The notes: generated by a model from the letters alone, not told the origin. A DNA stretch of 64,000 nt from Denitrificimonas halotolerans (GCF_034259425.1 NZ_JAXIVU010000003.1:1-64000), one strand, 5' to 3'; positions 35,565-44,806 are shown, counted from the stretch's first letter. Numbers and translations: made by a program.

Positions 35565-35775
35565 ACTATCGGACAATGACCACAACAGCTATAAAACTAA
35601 GGTGATGCATGTTGCGTGAACACCTCTAAAACAGCTCTAGCATGAATACATTTGTATTCCAGCATTGTTTTTAATTAACCCAGCCAGTACCAACACTGAC
35701 TGGGCCATCTTAATTTTAATAACTTTTAAGCTGCTGATATAACCCGCACAAATTTCATCGCTAGAACTGACCAAT
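35565..35775 (-). mobile_element. Fossil tnpB fragment of the TTAT-type family
   Basis: Base-by-base comparison with the copy at 52.7-52.87 kb shows the same order of blocks, for example TCCAGCATTGTTTTTAATT, CAGCCAG, AACACTGACT, TTTTAAGCTGCTGATAT and TTTCATCG. Many substitutions and small indels destroy every frame. No ends are recognisable. Lies between the VF530 gene and arcC and accounts for much of the 480-base gap there. Confidence 0.8.
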
Positions 35776-35887
35776 TCTTAGCAGAATGTATGCAATCTTG
35801 CTATTCCGCTCCGAATCAAAAGTACGATGCTTTCACTTTGCAGTAAAAGTATTATGGCAGTGCGATATGGTTGTAAATGCAGAATAC

Positions 35888-36805
35888 TCAGTCGTTACTT
35901 TGCGCCACAAACTGAGTACCGGCATGACCAGACAGCATAGCGAGCGCATCCGACAAACGACCAATAGCACTGAACCCACCGGACGCTGCAAAACTGCTTG
36001 CAGCCTTAATTTTAGGCCCCATTGACCCTGCAGGCACATCCAGCCTCCCCCCTTGCGCAACAGTCAGCTTACGCAAAGGTCGAGCTTGCGGCGTTCCAAA
36101 GTTTTGATACACCGACTCCACATCCGTCAACAACAATAAAGCATCAGCACCCAGTTTTTCAGCTAAAAAAGCACTGGATAAATCTTTATCAATCACCGCT
36201 TCGATACCTTGCAAGCTCTGATCAGCTCGACGTACAACCGGTATACCACCCCCACCATTACACACCACAACTACATTCTGCTCAACCAGCAGCTTTAACA
36301 CCTGCAAATCAGGTATGTCTTTAGGTTGCGGAGAGGCAACAACACGTCGCCACTTATCACCATCTTGAGCTATCTGCCAACCTGATAATGCAGCGCGCGC
36401 CTCAGCTTCTTGCTGATTATAAACAGGCCCTATGTATTTAGTTGGATGAGCAAAAGCAGGATCATTCAGATCGACTACCACCTGGGTTAACAAGGTAGCG
36501 ATGGGTTGCTTATGCTTCAGCTCATTCTCCAACTCTTGTTCAATTAAATAACCGATCATTCCTGCTGTCTGAGCACCCAATACATCTAATGGGTAGCTTT
36601 CTTCCGGTTTATAAGCATCATTTTGCAATGCCAACAAACCGACCTGCGGACCGTTACCATGAGTGATTACCAAACGATGTCCAGCACGAACAATATCTGC
36701 CAGAGCTTTTGCTGCAACCTTTACATTTTCGCGCTGGACTTGCGCAGTCAAGGGCTCACCGCGCTGCAATAACGCATTGCCACCTAGGGCTGCTACAACC
36801 AACAT
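35888..36805 (-). CDS. arcC: Carbamate kinase
   Basis: Converts carbamoyl phosphate and ADP to ATP, ammonia and CO2, the energy-yielding step of the arginine deiminase pathway. The 305-residue protein has the family start VVAALGGNALLQRGEPLTAQ (residues 2-21, key GGNAL), then THGNGPQVG and VCNGGGGIPVV. It follows arcB by five bases and closes the arcABC operon. No terminator is seen downstream, where a fossil TnpB lies. Confidence 0.96.
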   Translation of the reverse strand: MLVVAALGGNALLQRGEPLTAQVQRENVKVAAKALADIVRAGHRLVITHGNGPQVGLLALQNDAYKPEESYPLDVLGAQTAGMIGYLIEQELENELKHKQPIATLLTQVVVDLNDPAFAHPTKYIGPVYNQQEAEARAALSGWQIAQDGDKWRRVVASPQPKDIPDLQVLKLLVEQNVVVVCNGGGGIPVVRRADQSLQGIEAVIDKDLSSAFLAEKLGADALLLLTDVESVYQNFGTPQARPLRKLTVAQGGRLDVPAGSMGPKIKAASSFAASGGFSAIGRLSDALAMLSGHAGTQFVAQSND

Positions 36806-36810
36806 AATAT

Positions 36811-37809
36811 TTATCCTAAAGTCGCCACTAACACTGCTTTAATGGTGTGCATACGATTTTCTGCTTGCGCAAAAACAATAGATGCTGGACTTTCAAAGAC
36901 TTCATCAGTGACTTCCATGGCATCAATGCCAAACTTTTCTTGAATATCCTTACCTACTGCTGTCTCAGCATTATGAAATGCAGGTAAGCAATGCATGAAC
37001 TGTGCACGTGGATTACCCGTTTTGGCCATCATTTGTGCATTCACCTGATACGGCATTAGCAACTCAATACGCTCAGCCCACACTTCATCAGGCTCTCCCA
37101 TAGATACCCACACATCGGTATAGACAAAGTCCACTCCTTTAACGGCTGTATCAATGTCCTCAGTAATAGTAATACGTGCACCGGTGGTTTGAGCGATGGA
37201 ATAAGCTTCATCCTGAATGTACTGCTCAGGCCAACAAGCTTTAGGAGCACATAAACGCACATCCATACCCATTTTAGCACCGCCAATTAGCAGACTATTA
37301 CCCATATTGTTCGCTGTATCACCAACAAACACATAAGCGATTTCATGCAACGGTTTTTCGCTATGCTCTTGCATTGTAAGCAGGTCTGCTAGAATCTGAG
37401 TGGGGTGAAAATCATCGGTTAAACCATTATAAACGGGTACACCAGAGTACTCTGATAACTCATTCACGATCTCTTGACCGAAGCCACGGTACTCAATGGC
37501 ATCATATATACGACCCAATACACGCGCGGTGTCTTTAACCGATTCTTTATGCCCAATATGTGTCCCACTTGGGCCTAAATAAGTGACCCGTGCACCTTGA
37601 TCTAAAGCGGCCACTTCAAAACTGATCCGAGTACGCGTTGAATCTTTTTCAAAAATCAGCGCAATATTTTTACCTTGCAAACGCTGCTTCTCAGTACCCG
37701 CGTACTTTGCTGCTTTAAGATCCGCAGATAACTTCAGTAAAAATTCAATTTCTTGGGGGGCGTAATCGCGCAACGTCAATAAATCGCGATTTTTTAGGTT
37801 AAAAGGCAT
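36811..37809 (-). CDS. arcB: Ornithine carbamoyltransferase, catabolic
   Basis: Cleaves citrulline with phosphate to ornithine and carbamoyl phosphate. 332 residues, the length of the catabolic enzyme. The carbamoyl phosphate site is STRTR, HPTQ is the second part of the active site, and HCLPAFHN carries the catalytic cysteine. Its place between arcA and arcC supports the catabolic role rather than the anabolic ArgF. Confidence 0.96.
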   Translation of the reverse strand: MPFNLKNRDLLTLRDYAPQEIEFLLKLSADLKAAKYAGTEKQRLQGKNIALIFEKDSTRTRISFEVAALDQGARVTYLGPSGTHIGHKESVKDTARVLGRIYDAIEYRGFGQEIVNELSEYSGVPVYNGLTDDFHPTQILADLLTMQEHSEKPLHEIAYVFVGDTANNMGNSLLIGGAKMGMDVRLCAPKACWPEQYIQDEAYSIAQTTGARITITEDIDTAVKGVDFVYTDVWVSMGEPDEVWAERIELLMPYQVNAQMMAKTGNPRAQFMHCLPAFHNAETAVGKDIQEKFGIDAMEVTDEVFESPASIVFAQAENRMHTIKAVLVATLG

Positions 37810-37862
37810 GCATCTGCTCCTTGGTTAGCAGCTGGATAAATGAATTGCAGGAAAAATAAATA

Positions 37863-39092
37863 TTAAATAGGTTCACGTACCGTTGGACAGCTCATACATC
37901 GACTGCCACCGCGCCCACGACCTAACTCGGCGCCAGGTACTGTCAGCACCTCAACACCTGCAGCAGCCAATGCTGCATTTGTATCATCATTACGATCGTA
38001 GCCAATCACTACACCTGGGCTAAGCGCCAACATATTGTTACCATCATTCCACTGTTCCCGCGCCCGCTCTGCGGGATGTTCGCCGCCAATTGCGACAACA
38101 TTGAGTGAGGCATAACCTAAAGCCTCAGCAATGACACTAAACAAATGACGCGAATCTTGATAGCAGGTATAGGATGTACCGCTTGCATCTGGACGCAGAT
38201 CATAACAAATCATTTGATCTACGACCTCAGTAAATGCAGTGACAATATTACCACCACAAAAGGTAAGGACGGTATCTAAGTGCATCGCGGCTCTTGCTTT
38301 AGGCATTTGGCAAGCAATAATTCGATCCGCACTTCCCTTAGCAAATAATGCCAACGCCAACTGCTCAACAGCTTGAGGTGAGCTGCGTTCCCCCATACCC
38401 ACCAGCACGACGCGATTACCGATTGGCATTACATCGCCACCCTCTAGCGTAGCTAAACCATAACTGTTCAGCCGGCATCCCAAAAGCACATCCACCCGTC
38501 CAGCAAACTTAGGATGGAATTTATAGATTGCAGCAAGCAATAATGTTTCCGGCTGACGTACAACCCAAAACATCGGATTGAGCGTTACACTGCCATACAC
38601 CCAAGCACTGCTATCTCGGACAAATAGAAGGTTAGGCAAAGGCGGTAAAATAAAACCGTCTCCAGAAAGTTGCTGAACCAATAAAGCACTGGATCTAAAA
38701 GGCAAATCTCTCACCTCTAAACCACCAATCAAATACTCAGCTAGCTGCACCGCGGGCATTTCATCTAGCCAAGCGCGCAATTCTGCAAGTACTCCTACAC
38801 CAACCTCATTCCAAGTAATACGCTGATTTAGAACCCACTTACGCGCTATTGAATTCTCGAGAGTCTGAGCCAACAACTCATTGACATCTAACACCTCAAT
38901 ATTCCGTGCCCGCATCAAGCTAACAAATATATCGTGATCCTTTTGCGCTTGTTTCACCCATAAGACATCATCAAACAATAGGTCTTTACAATTACTCGGT
39001 GTTAAACGCCGGTGCGCTAATCCTGGACGACACACCAAAACTTGGCGCAATTGGCCTGCCTCAGAATGCACACCTAAAGTAAACTCTGTCAT
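37863..39092 (-). CDS. arcA: Arginine deiminase
   Basis: Hydrolyses arginine to citrulline and ammonia. 409 residues. The conserved blocks LPNLLFVRDSSAWVYG, HLDTVLTFCGG (catalytic His) and the C-terminal GGSRCMSCPT with the nucleophilic cysteine are present. It is the first gene of arcABC. In Pseudomonas arcD, the arginine/ornithine antiporter, precedes arcA; it is missing here. I found no clear ANR box (TTGAT-N4-ATCAA) in the 360 bases upstream. Confidence 0.97.
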   Translation of the reverse strand: MTEFTLGVHSEAGQLRQVLVCRPGLAHRRLTPSNCKDLLFDDVLWVKQAQKDHDIFVSLMRARNIEVLDVNELLAQTLENSIARKWVLNQRITWNEVGVGVLAELRAWLDEMPAVQLAEYLIGGLEVRDLPFRSSALLVQQLSGDGFILPPLPNLLFVRDSSAWVYGSVTLNPMFWVVRQPETLLLAAIYKFHPKFAGRVDVLLGCRLNSYGLATLEGGDVMPIGNRVVLVGMGERSSPQAVEQLALALFAKGSADRIIACQMPKARAAMHLDTVLTFCGGNIVTAFTEVVDQMICYDLRPDASGTSYTCYQDSRHLFSVIAEALGYASLNVVAIGGEHPAERAREQWNDGNNMLALSPGVVIGYDRNDDTNAALAAAGVEVLTVPGAELGRGRGGSRCMSCPTVREPI

Positions 39093-39402
39093 TCCAGTAT
39101 CCTTGACTCACCTAAAGAGTAAACCTAACCAGATTAGCAGCCTAACGAGTCAGTAACTGCATCCTGACACACCAAACAATAAACAGCTCCAATCGACCCA
39201 AGCCACTTCTACAGCCTGCAACCTCTTACATCAACGCTCACTAAGAACAGCTGCACCCATGAAGACCACTGGAAGAAAAATTAAACATACTTACCCAACT
39301 GGCAATAACCAAGTTGTAGGATCTTTAGAAAAGACATACAAATTCGAGCAAGCTCAAATAAGAATGGAAATGGAAATTTTGTATAATGATAAATTAAAGA
39401 CG
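39093..39402. other. arcA upstream region without a gene
   Basis: About 310 bases between arcA and the tRNA terminator. It should hold the arc promoter. I searched for ANR- and ArgR-like sites and saw none that I would defend. An 85-codon plus-strand frame here runs into the tRNA genes and is not a gene. Confidence 0.5.
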
Positions 39403-39430
39403 AAAAAAAAGAGCCTTGCGGCTCTTTTCT
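39403..39430 (-). terminator. Terminator of the tRNA-Glu/tRNA-Gly transcript
   Basis: The GAGCC/GGCTC stem with a short loop is extended by A-T pairs and, on the minus strand, followed by eight T. It lies 22 bases beyond the tRNA-Gly 3' end. Confidence 0.92.
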
Positions 39431-39451
39431 TCTTAGCGTTAACGCCAAATT

Positions 39452-39527
<76 letters not shown>

Positions 39528-39532
39528 AAATA

Positions 39533-39608
39533 TGGCGTCCCCTAGGGGACTCGAACCCCTGTTACCGCCGTGAAAGGGCGGTGTCCTAGGCCACTAGACG
39601 AAGGGGAC
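39533..39608 (-). tRNA. tRNA-Glu (TTC)
   Basis: A 76-base cloverleaf: acceptor GTCCCCT, D arm CGTCTAGTGGCCTAGGACA, anticodon TTC in CCCTTTCACGG, T arm AGGGGTTCGAGTCCCCT and encoded CCA. It lies five bases before tRNA-Gly and is processed from the same transcript. Confidence 0.97.
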
Positions 39609-39693
39609 GCAGCCTTGGAGCTTAACAGCTTGCAACTTCTAAACTTATTGCATCAGCCTTTTGGCTTTGCCTTGTTGTCTGGAAGTGGTGCGT

Positions 39694-39722
39694 ATATTAC
39701 TGATCGCCCCACCTCTCGTCAA
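39694..39722 (-). promoter_or_regulatory. Sigma-70 promoter of the tRNA-Glu/Gly operon
   Basis: TTGACG (-35), a 17-base spacer and TAATAT (-10) on the minus strand, followed by ACGCACC. The tRNA-Val promoter at 63869 has the same ACGCACC discriminator. The shared sequence suggests common growth-rate or stringent control. Confidence 0.85.
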
Positions 39723-39748
39723 CCCCTTTTTTAAAAAATATTTCAATT

Positions 39749-40156
39749 TTATTGCTTAGGGGTATCTTCCGGCATAAACATGAGCTGTAATTCCTGCGCC
39801 CAATTAAAATCCTCTCCCTTTTCTAAAGCCTCAAAGCGGCGCTCTTCCAAGATTTGAAACTTATCAATTTCCTCATCAGGCATAAAATGTAAGCAGTCAC
39901 CACCAAAGAACCAGAGCAAATCACGCGGCACCAAATGCGCAATTTGCGGGTAACGCTGAAATACCTGACTTATAATGTCTTGTCCCATATACAAATCTTC
40001 TGTGCTTTCACGCAGGCGAGCCACCATGTCATCAAAACGCTCAATAAACAACGCATGATGATTTTCAGGCACCACCTCAGCATCCGCAACGGCCACTAAA
40101 ATGGTACGCAAATGTTCCAGAAGCTGAATATGATGTTCGACGTGCGGTGTAGTCAT
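39749..40156 (-). CDS. Conserved hypothetical protein (PA2817-like)
   Basis: A 135-residue soluble acidic protein (HHIQLLEHLRTIL, then RDLLWFFGGDCLHFMPDEEIDKF). It resembles the Pseudomonas family named after PA2817, which lies in the same neighbourhood as msrB and htpX. No signal peptide, membrane helix or catalytic motif is visible. It lies downstream of the DUF815 ATPase on the same strand with a gap of about 95 bases. Function unknown. Confidence 0.75.
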   Translation of the reverse strand: MTTPHVEHHIQLLEHLRTILVAVADAEVVPENHHALFIERFDDMVARLRESTEDLYMGQDIISQVFQRYPQIAHLVPRDLLWFFGGDCLHFMPDEEIDKFQILEERRFEALEKGEDFNWAQELQLMFMPEDTPKQ

Positions 40157-40251
40157 AGCAATATCCCCTTAAAAATAAGCCGCGCAGTATAGGGCTTGCA
40201 TAATATTAACCCAAGACGCACTGCTGTATTTACCGTGCGCGACCATCAGCT

Positions 40252-41157
40252 TTACTGTTCTTGCTGCGTTAATAACTGCAAACCTACCCACTGCTTGGCA
40301 AACTGCGCAGCACAACGACCATTACGATTACCTCGAGCTTGCGCCCAACTGATAGCAGCTTTAGCCAACTCATCACTAAACTGCCACTGCAGCTTAAGCG
40401 GTTGTGCATAGTGCTCAATCCAGTGTCGCACCACATCCAAGTAATGTTCTTGGCTAAATGGATAAAATGACAGCCACAAACCAAATCGATCAGATAAAGC
40501 AATTTTATCTTCAACCGCTTCGTTAGGATGCAGCTCACCTCCCGCACCACGTTGCCAGTTTTCATTATCACTATGATGCTCTGGTAGCAAATGTCGACGG
40601 TTCGACGTTGCATACAAAAGCACGTTATCCGGCGCACGCTCTAAGGAACCATCTAACACGCTTTTTAAGATGCGGTAATCCCCCTCCCCCGCATCAAACG
40701 ATAAATCATCACAGAACACAATAAACCGTTGCGGCAAACCTACCAAGGATTCAACAATCATAGGTAAATCAGCCAGTTCATTACGTTCAACCTCAATTAA
40801 GCGCAAGCCTTGCTCAGCATATGCGGATAAAAGTGCACGCACTAAAGAGGACTTTCCCGTACCACGTGCGCCCCACAATAAAGCGTGATTTGCGGGATAA
40901 CCACGCATAAACTGTTGGGTATTGCGTAACAGCTGCTTTCGCTGAGTGTCAACACCTAACAAATCACTCAGCTGAATATCAGCTCCCAATTCAATGGTCC
41001 GAAAGAAGCTACTATTACCTTTGCGCTGCCAACTAGCCGCAAAAACCGTATTCCAATCCACAGGCTCAGACCGCTTCGGCAGTATTTGCTCCACCTGCTG
41101 CAACACTTGGTTGGCACGACGCAAAAACTCATCCTTTAACTTAGACACAAGACTCAC
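40252..41157 (-). CDS. DUF815-family AAA+ ATPase
   Basis: A 301-residue single-domain AAA+ protein. Walker A GARGTGKSSL, Walker B RFIVFCDDLSF, sensor-1 VLLYATSNRRHLLPE and the C-terminal ARGNRNGRCAAQFA are the DUF815 (COG2607) blocks. These proteins are widespread near msrB and alaA in Pseudomonas but their role is unknown. The ATG is 43 bases from the msrB stop on the same strand, so the two may share a transcript. Confidence 0.9.
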   Translation of the reverse strand: MSLVSKLKDEFLRRANQVLQQVEQILPKRSEPVDWNTVFAASWQRKGNSSFFRTIELGADIQLSDLLGVDTQRKQLLRNTQQFMRGYPANHALLWGARGTGKSSLVRALLSAYAEQGLRLIEVERNELADLPMIVESLVGLPQRFIVFCDDLSFDAGEGDYRILKSVLDGSLERAPDNVLLYATSNRRHLLPEHHSDNENWQRGAGGELHPNEAVEDKIALSDRFGLWLSFYPFSQEHYLDVVRHWIEHYAQPLKLQWQFSDELAKAAISWAQARGNRNGRCAAQFAKQWVGLQLLTQQEQ

Positions 41158-41200
41158 TCCAAATTCATTAGATTCTCATACTAGCCAAGTTCGCACCTAC

Positions 41201-41596
41201 TCAGCTCTCAGGGTCGAGCTGTAATGCCACTGAGTTAATGCAATAACGCAACCCTGTTGGCTCTGGACCGTCAGGAAAAACATGACCTAAATGTGAATCA
41301 CAACGCGAACATACCACCTCAATGCGCTGCATCCCCAAGCTGTTATCAGGGTACTCTATCACCGCATCTAACGTAATCGGTTGCCAGTAACTCGGCCACC
41401 CACAACCTGCGTCAAATTGATGCCTAGCATCAAATAATGGCTGCCCACAACATACACAGTTAAAAACACCTTTAAATTGAGGTAATTGATATTCACCAGT
41501 AAAAGGTCGCTCAGTTCCAGCTAATCGACAGACCCGAAACTGTTCAGCAGACAACTCAGCACGCCACTGTTCTTCACTTTTTTTAACTTTTTTCAT
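41201..41596 (-). CDS. msrB: Methionine-R-sulfoxide reductase B
   Basis: Reduces the R form of methionine sulfoxide in proteins. 131 residues. Two CxxC pairs bind zinc (CVCC in FNCVCCGQPLF and CSRC in VVCSRCDSHLGH); the catalytic cysteine is in RYCINSVAL, and the GCGWPSYW block binds substrate. It is divergent from alaA, with 221 bases between them. Confidence 0.97.
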   Translation of the reverse strand: MKKVKKSEEQWRAELSAEQFRVCRLAGTERPFTGEYQLPQFKGVFNCVCCGQPLFDARHQFDAGCGWPSYWQPITLDAVIEYPDNSLGMQRIEVVCSRCDSHLGHVFPDGPEPTGLRYCINSVALQLDPES

Positions 41597-41817
41597 CTCT
41601 TTCTCCCATTAAAGCGCAACGATAAGCGTAACGCTCCCTTTCACCTTTGCCAGCACAGTCGTATGATAGACATCATTAAACACATCGACCTAAGCTGCCA
41701 ATATAAGGCAGCATGCAACTATAAATTGCACGGGCACCTATGCGACAGCGTTCATCACCGCTGCTTATCGACAGTTCGCCCCCTTATTGACCTATTTTAT
41801 TCGGGATACTCAACATC

Positions 41818-43029
41818 ATGCAGTTCAGCAAATCGAACAAGCTCGCTAACGTCTGTTATGACATTCGCGGTCCTGTCCTGGAGCACGCTAAACGCCTTGA
41901 AGACGAAGGCCAGCGTATCTTAAAGCTTAATATTGGTAATCCTGCACCCTTTGGCTTCGAGGCGCCAGAAGAAATTCTTCAGGACGTTATTCGTAACTTA
42001 CCTACAGCACAAGGCTACAGCGACTCTAAAGGCTTGTTTAGCGCGCGTAAGGCGATTATGCAGTACTATCAACAAATGAATGTACCCGGTGTTGGTATTG
42101 AAGACATTTATTTGGGTAATGGTGTTTCTGAGCTGATTGTAATCGCCTTGCAAGCTTTGCTTAATAACAACGATGAAGTCCTCTTGCCTGCTCCAGACTA
42201 CCCATTATGGACGGCAGCAACGAGTTTGGCCGGTGGCAAGCCGGTACACTACCTGTGTGATGAGCAAACCGGTTGGTTTCCGGACGTTGACGATATGCGC
42301 TCAAAAATCACAGCCAATACCAAAGCTATAGTGTTGATTAACCCTAACAACCCAACAGGTGCGGTATATTCTAAAGAAGTCCTGATGGATATTATGGAGT
42401 TAGCACGCCAACACAATTTAGTGGTATTTGCTGACGAAATTTACGATAAAATCTTGTACGATGACGCCAAACACATCTGTGCAGCTTCACTTGCTCCAGA
42501 TGTTTTGTGCCTCACCTTCAACGGTTTATCTAAGTCTTATCGCGTTGCGGGTTTTCGGTCTGGTTGGGTTGTAGTGTCTGGCCCTAAACACCGTGCTCGT
42601 AGCTACATTGAAGGTCTAGATATCTTATCTAACATGCGTCTCTGCGCTAACGTACCGGCGCAGCACGCTATTCAAACAGCACTAGGCGGTTACCAAAGCA
42701 TTAATGACCTTGTCTTGCCCAATGGCCGTTTGCTTGAGCAGCGTAACCGCGCCTGGGAACTCCTCAATGATATTCCAGGCATCAGCTGCGTAAAACCAAT
42801 GGGCGCCTTATATGCTTTCCCTAAAATCGATCCTAAAGTTTGCCCTATCCATAACGATGAAAAATTTGTTCTGGATTTATTGCTTTCCGAGAAACTCTTA
42901 ATCGTGCAAGGAACAGCGTTTAACTGGCCTTGGCCTGACCACTTTCGAGTAGTAACGCTGCCACGCGTAGACGATCTGGAACAAGCTATTGGACGAATCG
43001 GAAATTTCTTAAAAACTTACCGTCAATAA
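41818..43029 (+). CDS. alaA: Alanine transaminase AlaA
   Basis: A 403-residue class I/II aminotransferase that makes alanine from pyruvate and glutamate. The sequence tracks E. coli AlaA along its length: NVCYDIRGPVLE near the start, NIGNPAPFGF, NPNNPTGAVYSKE, the PLP lysine in FNGLSKSYRVAGFRSGW and NWPWPDHFRVVTLPRVDD near the end. A mini TnpB element is inserted 25 bases past its stop. Confidence 0.95.
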   Translation: MQFSKSNKLANVCYDIRGPVLEHAKRLEDEGQRILKLNIGNPAPFGFEAPEEILQDVIRNLPTAQGYSDSKGLFSARKAIMQYYQQMNVPGVGIEDIYLGNGVSELIVIALQALLNNNDEVLLPAPDYPLWTAATSLAGGKPVHYLCDEQTGWFPDVDDMRSKITANTKAIVLINPNNPTGAVYSKEVLMDIMELARQHNLVVFADEIYDKILYDDAKHICAASLAPDVLCLTFNGLSKSYRVAGFRSGWVVVSGPKHRARSYIEGLDILSNMRLCANVPAQHAIQTALGGYQSINDLVLPNGRLLEQRNRAWELLNDIPGISCVKPMGALYAFPKIDPKVCPIHNDEKFVLDLLLSEKLLIVQGTAFNWPWPDHFRVVTLPRVDDLEQAIGRIGNFLKTYRQ

Positions 43030-43054
43030 ACGAGCTCTAACCAGATTTTTTTAT

Positions 43055-43750
43055 CAGAATCGCGTAAGACCTCGTACTTTTAGTGCGGAGATGAATAGCG
43101 AGGGCTGCGTAAGCAGCCCCTTAACAGACTGCTAAAGTCTTTGCAGTATAGGTTGACACTGGTATTGTATACAGCATGATAAAGCACACCAAAACATTAA
43201 CAGTCCGAGTACGAGACAGGCATGTGCCCTTGCTAAAGCGCATGGCTCGCAGCGTCAATTTCGTCTGGAATTTTGTCAATGAGTTAAGCCAACGCTCGAT
43301 TAAAGAGCGTGGTGTGTTTTTGTCTGCTTTTGATATGCACCCTTACACTGATGCATTGCACAAGTTCAGCCCTAAGCTAGTCAATCGCTGCGGTGAAATC
43401 TATGTGGGCAATGTCAGTAGCTTAAAACTCGTTAAAACCACGATGGCCAAGTCAGTGTTGGACGCTGGCTGGGGTCAATTAAAAACAATGTTGGACTATA
43501 AATGCGCTCACGCAGGCATTGTTTTTAAGGGAATTGACGAGGCATACACCACCCAAACCTGTTCGAGTTGCGGCAGCTTGCCCGAATCGAGGCCGAAAGG
43601 TATCGCAGGACTTGGAATAAGAGAATGGACGTGCAGTGGGTGTGGTGTCACCCACGATCGCGATATCAACGCGGCACGTAACATTCTCACGGTCGGGCAT
43701 GGTCGTCTAGCAGTAGTAATTCCCGTCCTTTAGGTCGGGGAGGATGTCAA
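43055..43750 (+). mobile_element. Mini TnpB element (696 bp) with defined ends
   Basis: Left end begins CAGAATCGCG directly after TTAT (43051-43054); right end closes in GGAGGATGTCAA at 43750. Between them are the left-end hairpin (GGGCTGCGTAAGCAGCCC near 43103), the shortened tnpB and the right-end hairpin. Boundaries come from comparing four copies. The putative guide after the right end starts TACCTTTTTAAA. Confidence 0.85.
43176..43733 (+). pseudogene. tnpB: TnpB with in-frame internal deletion
   Basis: The 185-residue frame keeps the N-terminus (MIKHTKTLTVRVRDRH) and joins HPYT directly to DALHKFS. Compared with the copy at 52.5-53.5 kb about 170 residues are missing, including the REC-like region and the first RuvC Asp (GIDLG). 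The last RuvC Glu (GEIYVGNV), both zinc CxxC pairs and DRDINAARN remain. The frame is kept open, so a nuclease-dead protein could be made, but simple decay of a passively carried element is as likely. Confidence 0.8.
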
Positions 43751-43933
43751 TACCTTTTTAAATTGATCCCGTGCTTCACTCAAACTAGCACGCACTTTAA
43801 AATATGCAGTAAAAATAGGCGGGGGGTTCTGCAATCGCAACGCCTTGACACAGCTTGCAACAGTCCCCCACTTGAAGTGCCGTAGCACAACCCTTATATA
43901 GTTCATGGTTTAAATTTTTGGAGTTTTTCGCAC

Positions 43934-44806
43934 ATGATGCGTATCTTTTTATTCTTAGCCACCAACCTTGCAGTCTTGTTGGTTGCCAGTATCACTCTAA
44001 GCTTATTGGGCGTAGACCGTTATACAGGCACAAACTATGGAGACCTCTTAGCATTCTGTGCTGTTTTTGGTTTTGCAGGCTCGCTAGTGTCTTTATTTAT
44101 ATCCAAATGGATGGCAAAAAAAAGCACGGGCACACAAATCATTACCGAGCCACGTACCCGCCAAGAACAATGGTTATTACAAACCGTTGAAGAATTGGCA
44201 CAAAAAGCAGGTATCGGCATGCCAGAGGTTGGTATTTTCCCTGCCCATGAGTCCAATGCTTTCGCCACTGGTTGGAACCGCAACAGCGCACTCGTCGCAG
44301 TCAGCCAAGGCTTACTCGAGCGCTTTTCTCCTGAAGAAACCAAGGCAGTCTTGGCTCACGAAATTGGTCACGTCGCTAATGGGGATATGGTCACTCTTTC
44401 ATTAATCCAAGGTGTTGTTAACACTTTTGTAATGTTTTTCGCCCGTATCTTCGGTGATTTTGTCGACCGTGTTGTTCTCAAAAATGAAGAAGGTCGTGGG
44501 ATTGGTTACTTTGTGGCGACCATTGCTGCCGAGCTAGTCTTAGGCATTTTAGCAAGCATCATTGTCATGTGGTTCTCGCGTCGTCGTGAATTCCGTGCGG
44601 ATGAAGCAGGTGCAGACCTAGCGGGGAAACACGCTATGATTGGTGCGCTTAACCGCTTACGTGCTGAGCAGGGTTTACCATCTGAAATGCCAAAAACTCT
44701 AACCGCTTTCGGTATCAGTGGTGGTTTAAAAGATGGCTTAGCAGGCTTATTAATGAGCCACCCTCCTTTGGAAGTACGCATTGCAGCTTTACAGCAGCGC
44801 AATTAA
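43934..44806 (+). CDS. htpX: Membrane zinc protease HtpX
   Basis: The 290-residue M48 metalloprotease degrades damaged inner-membrane proteins. Two N-terminal helices (residues about 4-24 and 35-57), the zinc motif VLAHEIGHVANGD, two further helices around 160-215 and the third ligand in RREFRADEAGADLAG. In Pseudomonas htpX lies next to the alaA-like and msrB genes as here. A bidirectional terminator follows. Confidence 0.97.
   Translation: MMRIFLFLATNLAVLLVASITLSLLGVDRYTGTNYGDLLAFCAVFGFAGSLVSLFISKWMAKKSTGTQIITEPRTRQEQWLLQTVEELAQKAGIGMPEVGIFPAHESNAFATGWNRNSALVAVSQGLLERFSPEETKAVLAHEIGHVANGDMVTLSLIQGVVNTFVMFFARIFGDFVDRVVLKNEEGRGIGYFVATIAAELVLGILASIIVMWFSRRREFRADEAGADLAGKHAMIGALNRLRAEQGLPSEMPKTLTAFGISGGLKDGLAGLLMSHPPLEVRIAALQQRN

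Noticed and set aside
39093..39260. ANR or ArgR boxes before arcA
   Set aside because: No TTGAT-N4-ATCAA-like palindrome or tandem ARG box is present at a convincing quality.
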